A stretch of DNA of 64,000 nt from positions 868,001 through 932,000 of the forward strand of contig NZ_CP022958.1 in the NCBI RefSeq assembly GCF_006496635.1, in the 5' to 3' direction. A program made the translations under genes and the position numbers. Under the pieces are notes generated by a model that saw only the letters and a list, made by a program, of their open reading frames with translations, made no database searches and was not told the origin of the DNA. How positions within the stretch are numbered: the stretch's first letter is position 1; each line of letters opens with the position of its first letter. Below, in pieces: positions 53,700 to 63,673 of the stretch. The DNA is from Azoarcus sp. DD4 (GTDB lineage Bacteria > Pseudomonadota > Gammaproteobacteria > Burkholderiales > Rhodocyclaceae).

Positions 53700-54458
53700 T
53701 CAGGCCTGCTTGCGGCGCCGGTTCAGGCCGAGACCAAGCAGACCCACGGCGAGCAGGGCGGCCATGCCGGGCTCGGGCACCGAGGCCGGGTCGTCGGGGA
53801 TGCCGTCACGCAGCCGGAACCACCGCGGATCATCCTGCGAGGCGCCGCTCGCCGGGCCGAAGAACAGGGCGACTTCGCCGTCGTTCACCGTGCTCAGCCC
53901 GTCGCCGAAGCCGGCGCTGGCACTGGAGGCATCGGTGATGGTGTCGTAGAAGAAGCCGATCTGGCCTTCGCTGCTATCGAAGCCGTACTGGTCGGAGCGG
54001 ATCACCAACTGGAAGGTGCTGCGCACCGAATAGTTTTGGCTGTAGTGCCCCATTTGAGACCAGGTAACGACGATCTGGCCCGCCAGGTCAGTGTTCACGT
54101 AGACGTTGGAGAGTGCGTCCGAACGGCTGTCGAGGTCGGTGAAGAGTCCGGCGATCATCGGGGCCAGCGTCTGAGCGTCAAGTGCCGCAGGTGTAAACCC
54201 GTTTTGGCCGGAGCCGAAGGTGACGTAACCGTTGGAGCCGACGTAAAGGCTGTTGTAGGTCGAACCGAAGAAGTTGATGCTCTGGCCGGAACCGAGACTG
54301 ACGGGCGAGCTGTAGCAATCGTCGCAATCGCTGATGTTGGCGATCTGGTTGCCGTAGTCGGCGGTATAGAGCGCGGCTGATGCCGGTGCGGCAAGAGTGA
54401 GGCAGGCAAGGCCGGTAAAAAGGCCGGGGAGAAGTCTAAAATATTTCATGTTATTCAA
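53700..54458 (-). CDS. PEP-CTERM protein with nidogen-like domain
   Basis: A 252-residue exported protein. Signal peptide (about 1-28, cleavage after APASA), a nidogen-like beta domain (about 45-190: FFGSTYNSLYVGSNGYVTFG, then VTWSQMGHY, IGFFYDTI in order), then the sorting tag VPEPG (227-231), a hydrophobic helix and RRRKQA. PEP-CTERM proteins are cut and anchored by exosortase (EpsH) in bacteria that make extracellular polysaccharide. It is a likely surface or matrix protein in floc or biofilm. Met 1 or Met 4 may be the start. Base composition is lower in GC than its neighbours. A sigma-54-type promoter lies upstream. Confidence 0.9.
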   Translation of the reverse strand: MNNMKYFRLLPGLFTGLACLTLAAPASAALYTADYGNQIANISDCDDCYSSPVSLGSGQSINFFGSTYNSLYVGSNGYVTFGSGQNGFTPAALDAQTLAPMIAGLFTDLDSRSDALSNVYVNTDLAGQIVVTWSQMGHYSQNYSVRSTFQLVIRSDQYGFDSSEGQIGFFYDTITDASSASAGFGDGLSTVNDGEVALFFGPASGASQDDPRWFRLRDGIPDDPASVPEPGMAALLAVGLLGLGLNRRRKQA

Positions 54459-54487
54459 TTTATGTATAAATCAGGTTTTCCGATTTA

Positions 54488-54503
54488 AGCAGCATGCATG
54501 CCA
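54488..54503 (-). promoter_or_regulatory. Sigma-54-type promoter of the PEP-CTERM gene
   Basis: On the minus strand TGGCATGCATGCTGCT fits TGGCACG-N4-TTGCW with the essential GG and GC 10 bases apart; the -12 element is about 30 bases from the start codon. PEP-CTERM genes in several proteobacteria are known to be under the PrsK/PrsR system and RpoN, so the match is meaningful. Confidence 0.7.
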
Positions 54504-54655
54504 ACTTAACTAAGTTACTGTTTTTACTAAACTAGTTAATTTTTCGACGTTGGTTTTTGCCGAAAGTGTAAGAATTCCCGACGGCATTTTCTGCTATGCC
54601 TTGCGCTTAGGCGCCCATGATAGTTGCGTGACCAGACCTGCCGCTGTGCGGTGGA

Positions 54656-55626
54656 TCACGCGGGCTGCAGACAATGCACGCTGTATCGTTCGCCGTCGTC
54701 GCACCAGACGCGGCGGGTGCGCAAGCCGGCGCGGGCGGCCAGCGCGCCGAATTCGTCCAGGCTGTACTTGTAGGCGTTCTCGGTGTGGATGCCGTCGCCT
54801 GCCCCGAAGACGAAACCTTCGTCGCCAATACGGACTTGCTGCCTGTCGGTGGCGAGCAGGTGCATCTCGATGCGCCCGGCTTCCGCGTTGTAGAAGGCGT
54901 GGTGGCGGAAACCGGCTGGGTCGACCTGGGCATCGAGCTCGGCACGCATGCGGTGCAGCAGATTGAGGTTGAATGCCGCGGTGACGCCGGCGGCGTCGTT
55001 GTAGGCGGCGTGGAGCTCGGCGTGGGCCTTCTTGAGATCCACCCCGATCAGGAGATTGCCGTGGGGGCCGAGCAGATCGGCGATCCCGCGCAGCAGGCGG
55101 CAGGCCTGTTGCGGTTCGAAGTTGCCGATGCTGGAGCCGGGAAAGAAGGCGGCGCGGCGGTGGCCGTCCAGCGTGGCGGGCAGCGGGAAGGGGCAGGTGT
55201 AATCGACACACAGCGCATGCACCTGCAGCCGGGCGTGATCGGCCGCGATCGCGGCCGCAGCGCGGCGCAGGTGCGTGGCCGAGATGTCCAGCGGCAGGTA
55301 GGCGTGGGGGCGCAGCGCATCGAGCAGCAGGCGCACCTTGACGTCGCTGCCGCTGCCGAATTCCAGCAGCACGGTGTCGCGGCCGAGCAGGGTGGCCATC
55401 TCGTCGCCGTAGCGGCGCAGCAGACCGATTTCGGTGCGGGTGAGGTAGTACTCCGGCAGCGCAGTGATTGCATCGAACAGTGTCGAGCCGCGCGCATCGT
55501 AGAAATACTTGGGCGACAGGCTGCGCGGCTGGCTGCGCAGGCCGGCGATCACCGCCGCACGAAAGTCGTCCGGCGGCGGTTGCAGGTCGTGGAAATGGAA
55601 GTTCGATGGCGGCGCCGCGGCCCGGT

Positions 55627-55630
<4 letters not shown>
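54656..55630 (-). CDS. egtD: L-histidine N-alpha-methyltransferase EgtD
   Basis: A 324-residue SAM-dependent enzyme that trimethylates histidine to hercynine, the first step of ergothioneine synthesis. The DUF2260/EgtD opening (SPKYFYDARGSTLFDAITALPEYYLTRTE in sequence order) and SAM motif LLEFGSGSDVK are clear, and the length matches EgtD (about 320). The start is the GTG at 55630, which overlaps the egtB stop (GTGA), so the pair is translationally coupled. The long upstream extension of this frame is out-of-frame egtB and was discarded. Confidence 0.93.
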
Positions 55631-56949
<1,319 letters not shown>

Positions 56950-57080
56950 GTGACCTCCGCTGGAGCAGCCATGCGTTCAGCAAAGCAGACCGGCCGGGCG
57001 GCGTCAATCGTGGGTGCCCCCCGGCGGTATTGCCCGAAATTTGAGCGGCCTGGAAAATTATTTTGAAAACAATCCACTGC

Positions 57081-57135
57081 GACGTGTGCTCACAGCTTGT
57101 CCACAGGCTCGCCCACGCTTGCCGGGGATAAAGCC
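57081..57135 (+). repeat. DnaA-box-bearing repeat, copy 3 (partial)
   Basis: CACAGCTTGTCCACAGGCTC, then GCCCACG and GCCGGGGATAAA, repeats the central part of the two elements at 51889 and 52083, over 5 kb away, with TTGTCCACA at 57097-57105. It lies within the 3' end of the NagZ-like gene and encodes its last residues. Confidence 0.65.
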
Positions 57136-58448
57136 CGCGCGGCGATGCGGCTATCCGGCCGGCGTTTGACGGGCAGCCGGCCGTCGCGTGCGGCGGCAAG
57201 CGCGCAGTGCATCGCCGGGTAAAACTGGTCGGGATCGTAGGAAATCAGCACCAGATCGACGCCGGCCTGCAAGGCTTCCACCGCCGCTTTGCAGATACCG
57301 CTCCTATACACCGCGCCCATGTTGAGGTCGTCGGTGACCAGCAGGCCGTCGTAGCCCCATTGCCCGCGCAGCAGGCCCTGCACCACCGCCGGCGACAGCG
57401 AGGCCGGCCGTGTCGGGTCGAGCGCCGGCAGGACGACGTGGCCAAGCATGATGGCTGCACTGCTGGCGGCGGCTTCGCGAAAGGGGTGCCAGTCGCGTGC
57501 AGCGAGTTCGGCCGCCGGGGTGTCGAGACGGGCGCGGAAGTGGTGGGTGTCGGCGTCGACGCCGGCGAGACCGGGAAAGTGCTTGAGCGTGGCCAGTACC
57601 CCGGCGCTTGCCAGGCCCTCGCCATAGGCGCGGGCGACGCGGGTGACCAGCGCCGGGTCGGCGGCGATGGCGCGTCGGCCGATGCGGGTGTGGGTGTCGA
57701 GCAGGGGGCCGCCGCCGGCCGGGCGCAGGTCGACCACCGGGCCGAAGTTGAGCGTCACCCCCAGCATCGCCAGGCCTGTCCCCTGGCGGAGGCCGTAGGC
57801 ACGGGCGCGCGCCTCCAGCGTGGCGTCGTCGCCGTCGAGCAGGGTGGCGAGCGCCGGCATCGGGTCGAGCGGCGGGCTCATGTGGGCGACGCTGCCGCCC
57901 TCCTGGTCGGCGGCGACGATCAGCGACGGCAGGCCGGCCTCGGCGCGGAGGCGCTGGAGGTAGTCGATTTCCGCGCGGATCGCCGCGACGCTGCGGCCGC
58001 GCACGTTGTGGCGGGCGAGATAGACGCCGCCGATGAGGCCGCGTTCGGCCAGTCGGGCCACTTCGTCGAGCCTGCGGTAGCCGACGATGAAGCGGGCGCC
58101 CAGCCAGCGCGCGTCGCCATCGGCCGTCAGCGCGGCGGCGAGGACGTCGATGCGCTGGTTGGCGAAGCGCATCGCTTCCCAGCCCGCCAGGGTGCAGCCG
58201 GCCAGCGCAAGGCCGAGCAGCAGCGTGCCCTCGCCGCGGCCGATGCGGCCGGCACGCAGCGCAAGCGCGCAGATGCCGGCGCCGGCCAGTCCGGCGATCA
58301 CCAGCGTGGCGGTGATGTGGGCGCGCAGGGGCAGCAGGTAGGGCGAGCGCGGATCGCTCGCCATTGTCAGCAGCACCAGGACCGCGGCCCAGCGCAGCAG
58401 TGCCGGCAGCAGGCGGCGTGTTCTCGCCGCCAGGCTAAGGGGCGCCAT
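57090..58448 (-). CDS. Membrane-anchored NagZ-like glycoside hydrolase (GH3)
   Basis: A 452-residue protein: three hydrophobic segments in residues 13-90, then a family 3 glycoside hydrolase domain. It has the NagZ-type KHFPG (289-293) followed by DTH (300-302, the Asp-His acid/base dyad) and the nucleophile region VTDDLNMGAV (D373/D374). Classical NagZ is cytosolic and about 340 residues; here the membrane anchor suggests a periplasmic or membrane-facing beta-N-acetylhexosaminidase acting on peptidoglycan fragments. It begins four bases after creD. Its last residues (ARALSPASVGEPVDKL) are encoded by repeat copy 3. Confidence 0.85.
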   Translation of the reverse strand: MAPLSLAARTRRLLPALLRWAAVLVLLTMASDPRSPYLLPLRAHITATLVIAGLAGAGICALALRAGRIGRGEGTLLLGLALAGCTLAGWEAMRFANQRIDVLAAALTADGDARWLGARFIVGYRRLDEVARLAERGLIGGVYLARHNVRGRSVAAIRAEIDYLQRLRAEAGLPSLIVAADQEGGSVAHMSPPLDPMPALATLLDGDDATLEARARAYGLRQGTGLAMLGVTLNFGPVVDLRPAGGGPLLDTHTRIGRRAIAADPALVTRVARAYGEGLASAGVLATLKHFPGLAGVDADTHHFRARLDTPAAELAARDWHPFREAAASSAAIMLGHVVLPALDPTRPASLSPAVVQGLLRGQWGYDGLLVTDDLNMGAVYRSGICKAAVEALQAGVDLVLISYDPDQFYPAMHCALAAARDGRLPVKRRPDSRIAARALSPASVGEPVDKL

Positions 58449-58452
58449 CGCT

Positions 58453-59784
58453 TCAGGCCTCCGCGCGGACGTGGCCGAGGCGGTACCAGTCGATGCGGCG
58501 GGTGGCGAGCATGGTCGCACCGAGTGCGGCGAACAGCAGCAAGGCGCCCATCAGCAGCGCGTTGTCTTCCGACAGCAGCACGCCGTAGAGCACGCCGTAC
58601 AGCGCGCCGATGCCGGCGCCGAAGGCTGCGCCGCGGCGCAGGCTGCCCAGGGCACCGGCTAGATAGGTGCCGATCAGCAGTACGCAGGCCGCTGCCGAAA
58701 GCGCATAGGCGGGGCCGAAGGCGACGTGCTCCGAGAGCGCGATCAACAACAGGAAGAACACCGCCAGCGCCAGCCCGACCAGCAGGTACTGCAGCGGATG
58801 GATGGGCAGGCGGCGCAGGACTTCGGTGAGGAAGAAGGCGGCGAAGGTCAGCACCACGAACAGCACGCCGTACTTCACCGCGCGTTCGGATTTCAGGTAC
58901 ACATTGACCGGCTCGATGAAGCTGACGGCCAGGGTTTCCGGCCGGACGGCGCGGTCCTCGTCGCTGGCCGCAAGCACGCGCTCGAAGTTGCGGGCGAGGT
59001 GGGAGATCTGCCATTGGGCTTCGAAACCGCGCCCGCTCACGCTGCGGGTGAGCGGCAGGAAGCGGCCCTGGAAGCTGGGGTGCGGCCAGGGCGAACGCAG
59101 CGTCACCGCGGTGGCCTCGCCGGCCGGCGCGATCGCCAGCCGCGCCGAGCCGGTGAGCGCGAGCGGAAAGTTGAAGTCGAAGCGGCCGGCGCGGTCGAGC
59201 GCGATTTCGCCGAGGTCGACATTGAGTCCCGGCCCGGCCAACGCACCGGCGTTGCCGGCGCTGAAGCGATAGTCGCGACCATTGATGCGTAGCGCCGGAT
59301 CGTTGTCCACGCCGCGCGGGTCGGCGATGCCGACCACCAGGTAGGCACGCGCGTCGATCAGCTCACGTTCGGCGGCCAGGCCCAGCCGCTCGTCGATGAC
59401 GAAGTGGCCGTCGAGCCGGGCGGCGAGGTGGTAGAGGCTGGCGCGGTAGAGGCCGCGCTGGCGTGTTTCCACGCTGGCGTCGCCGTCGATGGCGAGCCGC
59501 TGGGGCGGCAGCACCAGGGTGCGCTCGACGATCTCGCGGCGCAGCGTTTCCTTGCCGGTGGCGGCATCGCGCTCGCGCTGGGTGACGCGCTCTCGGTAGC
59601 GCACCGCCAGCACCGGGCCGACCAGCGTCTGCGGGCCGGCGGCGGTGTCGGCGATGTCCTGCACCACCGCATCCTGGCGTTCGCTGCGCGCGGCGATCTG
59701 CGCTTCGATCATCGCCAGCGGAATCAGCAGGATCAGCGACAACAAGGCAATGATGCCCAGCTTTGCCAACAACTTTCTTTGCAT
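58453..59784 (-). CDS. creD: Inner membrane protein CreD
   Basis: A 443-residue CreD (E. coli 450). One N-terminal helix (about 8-27), a large periplasmic domain (about 30-305, with the family start DIADTAAGPQTLVGPVLAVRY), and about five C-terminal helices (PIHPLQYLLVGLALAVFFLLLIALSEH in order). Function is unclear; in several Gram-negatives it is strongly induced through CreBC and linked to envelope integrity and beta-lactam response. GGGGAAGG lies before the ATG at 59784. Tandem cre-type boxes precede it. The longer upstream frame is out-of-frame creC. Confidence 0.93.
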   Translation of the reverse strand: MQRKLLAKLGIIALLSLILLIPLAMIEAQIAARSERQDAVVQDIADTAAGPQTLVGPVLAVRYRERVTQRERDAATGKETLRREIVERTLVLPPQRLAIDGDASVETRQRGLYRASLYHLAARLDGHFVIDERLGLAAERELIDARAYLVVGIADPRGVDNDPALRINGRDYRFSAGNAGALAGPGLNVDLGEIALDRAGRFDFNFPLALTGSARLAIAPAGEATAVTLRSPWPHPSFQGRFLPLTRSVSGRGFEAQWQISHLARNFERVLAASDEDRAVRPETLAVSFIEPVNVYLKSERAVKYGVLFVVLTFAAFFLTEVLRRLPIHPLQYLLVGLALAVFFLLLIALSEHVAFGPAYALSAAACVLLIGTYLAGALGSLRRGAAFGAGIGALYGVLYGVLLSEDNALLMGALLLFAALGATMLATRRIDWYRLGHVRAEA

Positions 59785-59830
59785 GACCTTCCCCTTTTGA
59801 AAATGACGGGAGGAAGTCTCGGCGGCGGCG

Positions 59831-59888
59831 GTGAAGGGCGGGTGAAGCCGGTGTGAAGCGGAACGGGCCTGCGTGAAGCCGGTGTGCG
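59831..59888 (-). promoter_or_regulatory. Tandem cre-tag array (CreB-binding sites) before creD
   Basis: On the minus strand TTCAC occurs three times with exactly six bases between each (59831-59835, 59842-59846, 59853-59857 on the plus strand as GTGAA). A fourth at 59873-59877 pairs at six bases with a degenerate copy (GTGCG, 59884-59888). The E. coli CreB target is TTCAC-N6-TTCAC in front of creD, so this is a direct match in both sequence and position. Confidence 0.85.
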
Positions 59889-59903
59889 GATGTGTAAGCG
59901 CGG

Positions 59904-61328
59904 TCAGCGCGGCAGCAGGATGCGGGCGATGGCGCCACCGCCAGTCGCGTTGGCGAAGTCGGCCTCGCCACCGTGGACCCGCGCCACTTCGCGCACGAAG
60001 GCGAGACCGAGACCGGTGCTCTTGCGCCCGGTCGTCGGGCGCGGCAGCGAGTAGAAACGCTCGAAGAGCTGCGGCAGGGCGTAGTTCGGCGCACCGGGGC
60101 CGTGGTCGCGCACGGCGACGATGTGGCGATCGGCGTCGCTGCCGAGGTCGATGGCGATGCGCGCCCCCTTCGGCGAGAAGGCGATGGCGTTGTCGAGCAG
60201 GTTGGCGAGCGCCTGCTGCAGCAGGAAGAGGTCGCCGCGCACCCGACGTGCCGGCTCGCCGCCGATATCGACTTCCAGCCTTTGCGCCGCGAGTTGGCTG
60301 GCTCGGCTGGCGACGACCTCGTGCGCGAGTTCGCCCAGGCTGGTTTCCGCCACCGCGCCGGGGGCCTGCAGTTGTTCGACGCGGGCGAGTGCCAGCAGGC
60401 GGTCGATGATGAGCTGCATGCGCTCGGCCTGCTCGGCGATATGGCCGGCGAAGCGTTCGCGGTCGGCGGCCGAGGGCGCTTCCTGAAGCAGTTCGGCGGC
60501 GCCGCGCACCGCTGTGAGCGGGCTCTTGAGTTCGTGGGCCAGGCTTTGTACGTAGTGTTCGACATACTGCTTGCCGTCGAGGCGGGCGCGCATCTCGGCC
60601 AGCGCGCGGGCGAGCTCCGAGAGCTGGCCGCCGCCCCCGGTGGGTGCGACCGCCTTGTCGCCGCGGGCGACGGCGCGGGCGTAGTCGCGCAGACGATTGA
60701 GCGACCAGGTCAGCCACAGGGTGAACACCAGGCCGATCAGGGCCGAACTGCCGAGCAGCAGCATGCCGGCGCGTCGTACCCGGTCGCGCGCCTGGTCGGC
60801 GTAGGGCAGCAGCGAGGCGGCCGGCTTGGCGACGCTCAGCACGCCGACCAGGCGGCCGTCGTCCATCACCGGCGCGGCGACGTACATCACCGCGCTGGCC
60901 GGATCCTGCGGATCGTCGCGGGTGCTGCGCGCGCCGTATTCGCCACGCAGCACGCGGGCGACGTCGCGCCACTGGCTGTAGTCGGCGCCGACCGCGCTGC
61001 CTTCGGAATCGAACAAGACCTTGCCGCCGGCATCGGTGAGATAGACGCGCACGTCCAGCGTGGTCTTGGGCACGCCGTAGATCACCGCCTGCGGCGAACG
61101 CTCCCGCGCGCGCTGCACCGCGGCGGCGAAAGCGTCGTCCGCGAGACGGCCGTCGCGCAGGTGGTCGGCGGCGACTTCGGCGAGCAGGTGGGCGGTGTCG
61201 ACCAGGGTTTCCTCGGTGGCCTGGCGCAGGCCGGGTTCGACTTCCCTGGCGAAAATGTTGAGCGCGAACCAGGCGGCCAGCCCGACGATCAGGAAATAGC
61301 CGATGAAGAAGCGGATCGCGATGTTCAT
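59904..61328 (-). CDS. creC: Sensor histidine kinase CreC
   Basis: A 474-residue sensor kinase, the same length as E. coli CreC. Helix at about 6-27, a periplasmic sensor loop (about 28-185), a second helix (about 185-207), HAMP, the phospho-acceptor His in SLAHELKSPLTAVRG (near 265), then N box and G boxes (NLLDNAIAFSPKG, STGLGLAFVREVA). It phosphorylates CreB. In E. coli and Pseudomonas it responds to carbon status and to inhibition of low-molecular-weight penicillin-binding proteins. It follows creB by ten bases. Confidence 0.93.
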   Translation of the reverse strand: MNIAIRFFIGYFLIVGLAAWFALNIFAREVEPGLRQATEETLVDTAHLLAEVAADHLRDGRLADDAFAAAVQRARERSPQAVIYGVPKTTLDVRVYLTDAGGKVLFDSEGSAVGADYSQWRDVARVLRGEYGARSTRDDPQDPASAVMYVAAPVMDDGRLVGVLSVAKPAASLLPYADQARDRVRRAGMLLLGSSALIGLVFTLWLTWSLNRLRDYARAVARGDKAVAPTGGGGQLSELARALAEMRARLDGKQYVEHYVQSLAHELKSPLTAVRGAAELLQEAPSAADRERFAGHIAEQAERMQLIIDRLLALARVEQLQAPGAVAETSLGELAHEVVASRASQLAAQRLEVDIGGEPARRVRGDLFLLQQALANLLDNAIAFSPKGARIAIDLGSDADRHIVAVRDHGPGAPNYALPQLFERFYSLPRPTTGRKSTGLGLAFVREVARVHGGEADFANATGGGAIARILLPR

Positions 61329-61338
61329 GCGCGCCGCG

Positions 61339-62040
61339 TCAGCCGCCGGCGCGCAGGCTGTAGCCGAGGCCGCGGTGGGTCTCGATCGGGTCGTCGGTCT
61401 CGCTGACCGCGCGCAGCTTGGCGCGCAGGGTCTTGATGTGGGCGTCCACGGTGCGTTCGAGGCTGTCCTCGGCGTCGTGCCAGACCGCGGCCATCAGCTG
61501 GGCGCGGCTCTGCACCCGGCCAGGGCGTTCGAGCAGGGTGGCGAGCAGGCGGTATTCGTAGCGCGTCAGCGACAGCCACACGCCGTGGAAGGCGATGCGG
61601 GCGCCGTCGGCGTCGTGGCGGAACGGGCCGTCGCCGCCATCGCCGGCCGCGGTCGGTGTCAGGGCGGCCTGCGGCCGCGCGCGCCGCAGGATGGCGCGCA
61701 CCCGCGAGGCCACTTCGCGCGGGCTGAAGGGCTTGGGCACGTAGTCGTCGGCGCCGAGTTCGAGGCCGACGATGCGGTCGACCTCGTCGCTGCGCGCGGT
61801 GAGGAAGATCACCGGCACGTCGGATTCGCGCCGCAGTGCGCGGCAGACGTCGAAGCCGCTGAGGTCGGGCAGGCCGACGTCGAGGATCACCAGCGCGTAG
61901 TCGGCGTTGCCGCGCAAGGCGGTCAGGGCGTCGCCGCCGAGGCTTACGCAGTCCGGCGCATAGCCTTCGGTGCGCAGGGCGTAGGCCAGCATGTCGGCGA
62001 TCGCCGGTTCGTCGTCGACGATGAGGATGCGCCTGGACAT
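61339..62040 (-). CDS. creB: Response regulator CreB
   Basis: A 233-residue OmpR-type regulator (E. coli 229): receiver with DDEP pocket and phospho-acceptor D54 (ILDVGLPDLSG), K in PKPFSPREV near 105, then a winged helix ending HRGLGYSL. I use the ATG at 62040; a GTG at 62061 would overlap the mgtE end. It activates creD through the TTCAC boxes found at 59831 (inference from E. coli). The gene order creB-creC-creD matches the enterobacterial operon. Confidence 0.92.
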   Translation of the reverse strand: MSRRILIVDDEPAIADMLAYALRTEGYAPDCVSLGGDALTALRGNADYALVILDVGLPDLSGFDVCRALRRESDVPVIFLTARSDEVDRIVGLELGADDYVPKPFSPREVASRVRAILRRARPQAALTPTAAGDGGDGPFRHDADGARIAFHGVWLSLTRYEYRLLATLLERPGRVQSRAQLMAAVWHDAEDSLERTVDAHIKTLRAKLRAVSETDDPIETHRGLGYSLRAGG

Positions 62041-62057
62041 CGCCGCCGTCGTGCCGC

Positions 62058-63500
62058 TCACAGCAGGAACAGCGTGGCCAGGCCGAGGAAGATGAAGAAG
62101 CCGCCGGAGTCGGTCAGCGCGGTGATCATCACCGAGCCGCCGATCGCCGGGTCGGCGCCGAGGCGCTGGCGCAGCATGGGAATGGCGACGCCGGCGGTGG
62201 CGGCGAGTAGCAGGTTGAGCGTCATCGCGGCAGTCATCACCACGCCGAGCGCACCGCTACCATACAGCCACCAGGCGAGTACGCCGAGCAGGCCGCCCCA
62301 CACCAGGCCGTTGATCAGCGCGACGCTGATCTCCTTCTTCAGCAGGCGGTGCATGGCGCTCTGCTCGACCTGGCCCATGGCGATGGCGCGCACGATCATG
62401 GTGATGGTCTGGTTGCCGGAATTGCCGCCGATGCCGGCGACGATGGGCATCAGCGCGGCGAGCGCGACCAGCTTCTCGATCGAACCTTCGAAGGCGCCGA
62501 TCACGCGCGAGGCGATGAAGGCGGTGACGAGGTTTACCGCCAGCCAGGACCAGCGGTTTTTCACCGAGTCCCACACCGAGGCGAAGATGTCTTCTTCTTC
62601 CTTCAGACCGGCGTGGCTGAGGATCTCGGCCTCGGATTCCTCGCGGATGAAGTCCACCACGTCGGCTACGGTGAGGCGGCCGACCAGCCGCTTTTCGCGG
62701 TCCACCACCGGGGCGGACACGAGGTCGTAGCGTTCGAAGGCCTGGGCCGCGTCGTCGGCGTCGTCTTCCGGTTCGAAGCTGATCACCACTTCCTGGCGCA
62801 TGACCTCGGCGACCTCGAGCTCCGGGTCGTTGATCAGCAGGCATTCGAGCGACAGGATGCCCTTGAGGCGATCCTCGCGGTCGACCACGAAGAGCTTGTC
62901 GGTGTGGTCGGGCAGCTCGTCGAAACGGCGCAGGTAGCGCAGCACGACTTCGAGCGTGACGTCCTCGCGGACGGTCATCATGTCGAAGTCCATCAGCGCG
63001 CCGACCGAGTCCTCCGGGTAGGACATGGCCGCGCGCAGCTGTTCGCGGCCTTCGTGGTCGAGCGACTGGAAGACGTCCTGGATGACCTCGGGCGGCAGGT
63101 CGGGCGCGAGGTCGGCGAGCTCGTCGGCGTCCAGCGTTTCCGCCGCCGCCTTGAGCTCTTCCGGCGCCATCGTCTCGATCAGCGATTCGCGGACGGCATC
63201 GGAGACTTCGAGCAGGATCTCGCCGTCGCGCTCCGCCTTGACCAGGTCCCAGACGAAGAGGCGTTCTTCGAGCGGCAGCGCTTCGAGGATGAAGGCGATG
63301 TCGGCCGGGTGCAGCGAATCGAGCTTGGCGCGCAGGCCGGCCACGTGCTGCTTGTGCACCAGCGATTCCACCAGATCGTGGCGCGGCATGTCCTGGCGGT
63401 GCACGAGGTCTTCCACCAGCTTCTGGCGCGACAGCAGCTCCTGCACTTCGCGCAGGTGCTGCTGGACGTCGTCGGGGTGGAGTTCCTCTTCCGGGGTCAT
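62058..63500 (-). CDS. mgtE: Magnesium transporter MgtE
   Basis: A 480-residue magnesium channel. An N-terminal superhelical domain (about 20-165), two CBS domains (about 170-300, Mg2+ sensing), and five helices at the C-terminus with GGNSGNQTITMIVRAIAMG as the pore signature. The ATG at 63500 gives the usual MTPEEELHPDDVQQHLREVQELL-type opening (in order), but no good ribosome-binding site is visible and GTG starts upstream (63563, 63623) remain possible. It lies 17 bases upstream of creB, so creBC may be transcribed with it. Confidence 0.9.
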   Translation of the reverse strand: MTPEEELHPDDVQQHLREVQELLSRQKLVEDLVHRQDMPRHDLVESLVHKQHVAGLRAKLDSLHPADIAFILEALPLEERLFVWDLVKAERDGEILLEVSDAVRESLIETMAPEELKAAAETLDADELADLAPDLPPEVIQDVFQSLDHEGREQLRAAMSYPEDSVGALMDFDMMTVREDVTLEVVLRYLRRFDELPDHTDKLFVVDREDRLKGILSLECLLINDPELEVAEVMRQEVVISFEPEDDADDAAQAFERYDLVSAPVVDREKRLVGRLTVADVVDFIREESEAEILSHAGLKEEEDIFASVWDSVKNRWSWLAVNLVTAFIASRVIGAFEGSIEKLVALAALMPIVAGIGGNSGNQTITMIVRAIAMGQVEQSAMHRLLKKEISVALINGLVWGGLLGVLAWWLYGSGALGVVMTAAMTLNLLLAATAGVAIPMLRQRLGADPAIGGSVMITALTDSGGFFIFLGLATLFLL

Positions 63501-63673
63501 TGCGCGAAGGGCCGGTGGGGTGGGTGCGGGAGACGCGAATTCTACGGACTCGTCGCGTTGCACGCGACCCCGAAACGCTTGCTGCACGCGATTCCGGCCG
63601 GTTTTTCTCGCGTTTCGGCTCACCTTGCGCCAGGCGGTGGCCGCCGGGCAGGGGAAACGCCGGCGTTACACCC

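Noticed and set aside
57060..57135. Chromosomal origin of replication at the DnaA-box repeats
   Set aside because: No dnaA, dnaN or parAB nearby, too few boxes and no AT-rich unwinding region.
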